Part shown: piece by piece, positions 14,481-16,163 of the stretch | Position numbering within the stretch: position 1 is the stretch's first letter | Layout: every line of letters begins with the position of its first letter | Assembly (NCBI GenBank): GCA_021785115.1 | Contig: JAJYGO010000223.1 | Coordinates: forward strand, 1 to 16,163 | Origin: Chloroflexota bacterium | GTDB lineage: Bacteria; Chloroflexota; Limnocylindria; Limnocylindrales; CSP1-4 | Direction: 5' to 3' | Length of the DNA stretch: 16,163 nt | Translations under genes and position numbers: made by a program | Notes under the pieces: model-generated | Told to the model about the DNA's origin: nothing | The model's input: only the letters and a program-made list of their open reading frames with translations | The model's database searches: none

Positions 14481-14513
14481 CTCATCCGCGGCTCACTCTG
14501 GATTCATCAGCCG
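14481..14513 (+). promoter_or_regulatory. Triple 11-bp CTCA repeat (site E)
   Basis: CTCA (14481), CTCA (14492) and TTCA (14503) are 11 bp apart: CTCATCCGCGG, CTCACTCTGGA, TTCATCAGCCG. The units also resemble the 11-nt direct-repeat PHO box of Streptomyces PhoP. The next plus-strand gene starts 194 bp downstream. Confidence 0.68.
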
Positions 14514-14624
14514 CGGCCAGCCTCGGTTCATGATCAGCATCGCTGGTGGACGCTGAAACCGATGGGCTCGATTCGCGCCGCCATGAGCGCAAGCGCCTCG
14601 TCGGCCTGGGTGCGGGCGGGATGA

Positions 14625-14647
14625 CGCCCCGTGCAGCAACCGGGGCG
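14625..14647 (+). other. Small hairpin in the leader of the HMA-like gene
   Basis: CGCCCCG (14625-14631) pairs with CGGGGCG (14641-14647) around a 9-nt loop. It could attenuate transcription or shape the mRNA leader, but no supporting T-run or anti-hairpin was seen. Confidence 0.3.
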
Positions 14648-14706
14648 ACGGGTGGGACCGGATCGGGCGACCCCACGCGCTCGAGCACCGCCAGGGGAGG
14701 AGGCTC

Positions 14707-14949
14707 ATGACGCGGCAGCGCCGACCGGTCCGGGGGTTCCGCGCCCACGTCCCGGTCAGCACCGACGCGCGGACGAGTGACCGCCGGTACGAGCGCCTGC
14801 TCGAGGCCCACCCGGGCATCTACCGGGCGGTGACCGCCAGAGAGGGGCGCCTGCTCATCATCGACTACGACCCGCTCGTGGTCGGGGTCGCCGACCTCGC
14901 CGCGATCGTCAGGCTCGGCGGAGTCCCGGTCGCGCCCGGTGACGGCTGA
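14707..14949 (+). CDS. Small Cys-less HMA-like protein
   Basis: This 80-residue protein starts at ATG 14707 behind a strong GGGGAGGAGG. After a basic leader of about 25 residues it shows the helix-strand-strand-helix order of an HMA fold: RRYERLLEAHPGIYRAVTAR, then GRLLIIDYDPLVVGVADLAA. The pattern PGI..V...GRLLI.YDP is what HMA and the Cys-less HMA_2 type proteins show, but there is no CxxC and no Cys at all. It therefore probably does not bind Cu+ by thiolates and may act as a protein-protein module. The same Cys-less HMA-like architecture heads the ATPase at 8581. It may be controlled by site E. The fold assignment is by pattern only. Confidence 0.6.
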   Translation: MTRQRRPVRGFRAHVPVSTDARTSDRRYERLLEAHPGIYRAVTAREGRLLIIDYDPLVVGVADLAAIVRLGGVPVAPGDG

Positions 14950-15090
14950 CCCCATGGGCGATCGCGATCGGGTATGGCCCGGACAACAACTACACGCCTG
15001 TCGTAACATCGGGGAACCCTCGCGCACCACACGGTGATAGGAGCCCGGACCGCAGCGCGCGGGGCTTGTGGCTCAGGAGGACCACGCCGC

Positions 15091-15780
15091 ATGGACGAGC
15101 CGCCCCGCCGGTTGATCGCCACGGCAGACTCCGGGCGCGACGCCCGAGCCGAGCCGATCGTCGTCCCCAACACGCTGTGGTCCACGGTCCGGCCGGGCGC
15201 CTACCAGGGCACCGCGCCCGCCTCCACGCACCTCCGCGAGCTCGAGGGCTCGGACCTCGTGCTGGCGGACACGGCACGCTGGGGCCAGCTGGACGTGATC
15301 CCGACCAAGGCCGACATCCTGATCGACCTGATCCGCATGAACAGCCTCTGGCCGCTGCTGTCGGGCCTCGCCTGCTGCGCGATCGAGATGATGTCGGCGG
15401 CCTGCAGCTGCAACGATATGGACCGCTGGGGCATGTTCCCGTTCCGCGCCAGCCCGCGACAGGCCGACGTCCTGATCGTGGCCGGCACCCTGACGACCAA
15501 GATGGCCGGCCCGCTCGTCCGCCTGTGGGAGCAGATGCCCGAGCCGAAGTGGTGCGTGGCCATGGGCGACTGCACCTGCTCGGGCGGCCGCTACAAGCGC
15601 TCCTACTCCACGATCCAGGGCATCGACCGGCTCCTGCCGGTCGACGTCTACGTCCCTGGCTGCCCGCCCCGGCCGGAGGGCCTGACCTACGGGATGATGA
15701 AGCTCGGCCAGCTGGTCAAGGAGCGGCGCGGCCACTGGCCCGAGCGGGCGATCGGGCCCACGGTGCCTGACGGGACCTGA
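15091..15780 (+). CDS. nuoB: NADH-quinone oxidoreductase subunit B, solitary copy
   Basis: This 229-residue protein is NuoB, the complex I subunit that binds cluster N2 next to the quinone site. Cluster ligands are visible: Cys95-Cys96 in GLACCAIEMM, Cys161 in MGDCTCSGG and Cys191 in PGCPPRPE. The family blocks RASPRQADVLIVAGTLTTKM and PVDVYVPGCPPRPE are intact. The N-terminus is about 30 residues longer than in Escherichia coli NuoB, and extra Cys at 105, 107, 155 and 163 surround the cluster. ATG 15091 is chosen for CAGGAGG 10 nt upstream. No nuoA lies before it and no nuoC after it, the usual nuoABC order; an opposite-strand Lgt-like gene follows. It may be a second nuoB or a dispersed complex I gene. 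No CTCA repeat precedes it. Confidence 0.93.
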   Translation: MDEPPRRLIATADSGRDARAEPIVVPNTLWSTVRPGAYQGTAPASTHLRELEGSDLVLADTARWGQLDVIPTKADILIDLIRMNSLWPLLSGLACCAIEMMSAACSCNDMDRWGMFPFRASPRQADVLIVAGTLTTKMAGPLVRLWEQMPEPKWCVAMGDCTCSGGRYKRSYSTIQGIDRLLPVDVYVPGCPPRPEGLTYGMMKLGQLVKERRGHWPERAIGPTVPDGT

Positions 15781-15835
15781 ACAGCCGCTGCGTCGCCCCC
15801 TCGTCCCGCCTGCGGCGTTTCCAGCCCCGGCGCGG

Positions 15836-16163
15836 CTACCCGGTCCGTGCGGGCGCGGCGCGCCGCCACGAGAACGGCCGCGACTCCGCGCGGAGGCGTA
15901 GCAGCCCCTGCCGCGCCACCACGTAGGCCACGATCGTCGCCGCGAACACCAGACCCGACCCGTATGCGACGCGGCCGAGCACCACGGCGGTCGAGACCGC
16001 GGCGAGGGCGGCCCCGGTCAGCGACTCGAGCAGCTGCGTGGGGACCCGGCGGGCGGCGACGCGCCGGTCGGAGGACCAGATCCCCCAGCCGGCCGTCGTT
16101 CGCCCGGCGCAGCAGCCGGTGAAGAAGCAGCCGACCCGCCCGATCGCGACGGCGACGAACAGG
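15836..16163 (-). CDS. Prolipoprotein diacylglyceryl transferase-like protein, C-terminal part
   Basis: I read this minus-strand frame directly. It enters from the right edge and ends at TAG 15836-15838 after 108 complete codons. It contains AIGRVGCFFTGCCAGRTT, the GRxGCFxxGCCxGxPT-type signature of the Lgt family, then VPTQLLESLTGAALA, a membrane helix around GLVFAATIVAYVVARQGLLR, and the short closing motif ESRPFSW. Lgt transfers diacylglycerol to the lipobox Cys of prolipoproteins at the cytoplasmic membrane. Alternatively this is one of the Lgt-like paralogues of unproven activity. The gene converges on nuoB with 55 bp between stops. The N-terminal part, including the catalytic region, lies outside the window. 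Confidence 0.8.
   Translation of the reverse strand, partial: LFVAVAIGRVGCFFTGCCAGRTTAGWGIWSSDRRVAARRVPTQLLESLTGAALAAVSTAVVLGRVAYGSGLVFAATIVAYVVARQGLLRLRAESRPFSWRRAAPARTG

Larger units (their letters stand above)
14366..14706. other. Intergenic region with regulatory site E
   Basis: No gene of usual size is supported. It holds the triple 11-bp repeat at 14481-14513 and a 7-bp hairpin at 14625-14647. If a promoter follows site E, the mRNA leader of the small HMA-like gene would be about 150 nt long. A 13-codon frame from ATG 14582 exists in that leader, with no Shine-Dalgarno sequence and no regulatory signature. Confidence 0.55.

Noticed and set aside
13285..14556. Plus-strand open frame of 423 codons in another frame of the flavoprotein
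   Set aside because: Out-of-frame copy of the flavoprotein sequence, Arg/Gly-rich, no motif.
14582..14623. 13-codon frame as a leader peptide
   Set aside because: No Shine-Dalgarno sequence, no run of regulatory codons, and no attenuator with a T-run behind it.
1..16163. CRISPR array, tRNA, rRNA, insertion sequence or phage genes
   Set aside because: I found no regularly spaced 25-40 bp repeats, cloverleaf-like sequences, rRNA segments, transposase motifs or long terminal inverted repeats.

Overview
The window is about 16 kb of very GC-rich bacterial DNA. GC-biased third codon positions, several starts without a clear Shine-Dalgarno sequence, a PspA gene beside a coiled-coil membrane protein, and the overall gene mix suggest a Chloroflexota (Limnocylindria-like) or actinobacterial-type genome. 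I cannot fix the phylum from sequence alone. The theme is copper or heavy-metal handling plus envelope maintenance. I see no insertion sequence, phage gene, CRISPR array, tRNA or rRNA.

Left to right: (1) On the minus strand, two overlapping genes at the left edge (1-797), each built from two Phd/YefM-like units. (2) A gene-poor stretch, then a minus-strand pair: a His/Cys-tailed, single-pass coiled-coil protein (2062-3666) followed by PspA (1262-1975). (3) A tightly coupled minus-strand copper operon: CPC-type copper ATPase (4436-6559), membrane-anchored cupredoxin (4056-4439) and a small YHS-like Cys protein (3829-4056). (4) A small unknown gene (6817-7116, minus) and a DoxX-family membrane protein (7532-8077, plus) ending in a strong hairpin. 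(5) A plus-strand unit with a second, different metal ATPase (8581-11058) that has a Cys-less HMA-like head, a His/Met-rich linker and a CPD instead of a CPC motif, followed by a YHS-domain protein (11174-11368). (6) A minus-strand EamA-type transporter (about 11646-12623, formally open to 11187), divergent from a plus-strand DUF5676-like membrane protein (12885-13154) and a geranylgeranyl-reductase-like flavoprotein with a Cys-rich tail (13160-14365). (7) A Cys-less HMA-like small protein (14707-14949), a solitary nuoB (15091-15780) and, convergent at the right edge, the C-terminal part of an Lgt-like protein.

The most striking signal is regulatory. Seven intergenic sites carry three copies of a CTCA-type core (CTCA/TTCA, TGAG on the other strand) spaced exactly 11 bp apart; one of these is weaker, and an eighth site has four positions of which one is degenerate. 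They lie before nearly every transcription unit except the Phd-like genes and nuoB, and almost all read in the direction of the gene they precede. This is the layout expected for a PhoB/OmpR-family response regulator. The window would then be largely one regulon (copper ATPases, cupredoxin, YHS proteins, PspA, EamA, DUF5676 and flavoprotein) controlled by a two-component system encoded elsewhere. A second, local element, a tandem 14-bp palindrome, overlies the predicted promoter of the second ATPase, and a related palindrome precedes the DUF5676 gene.
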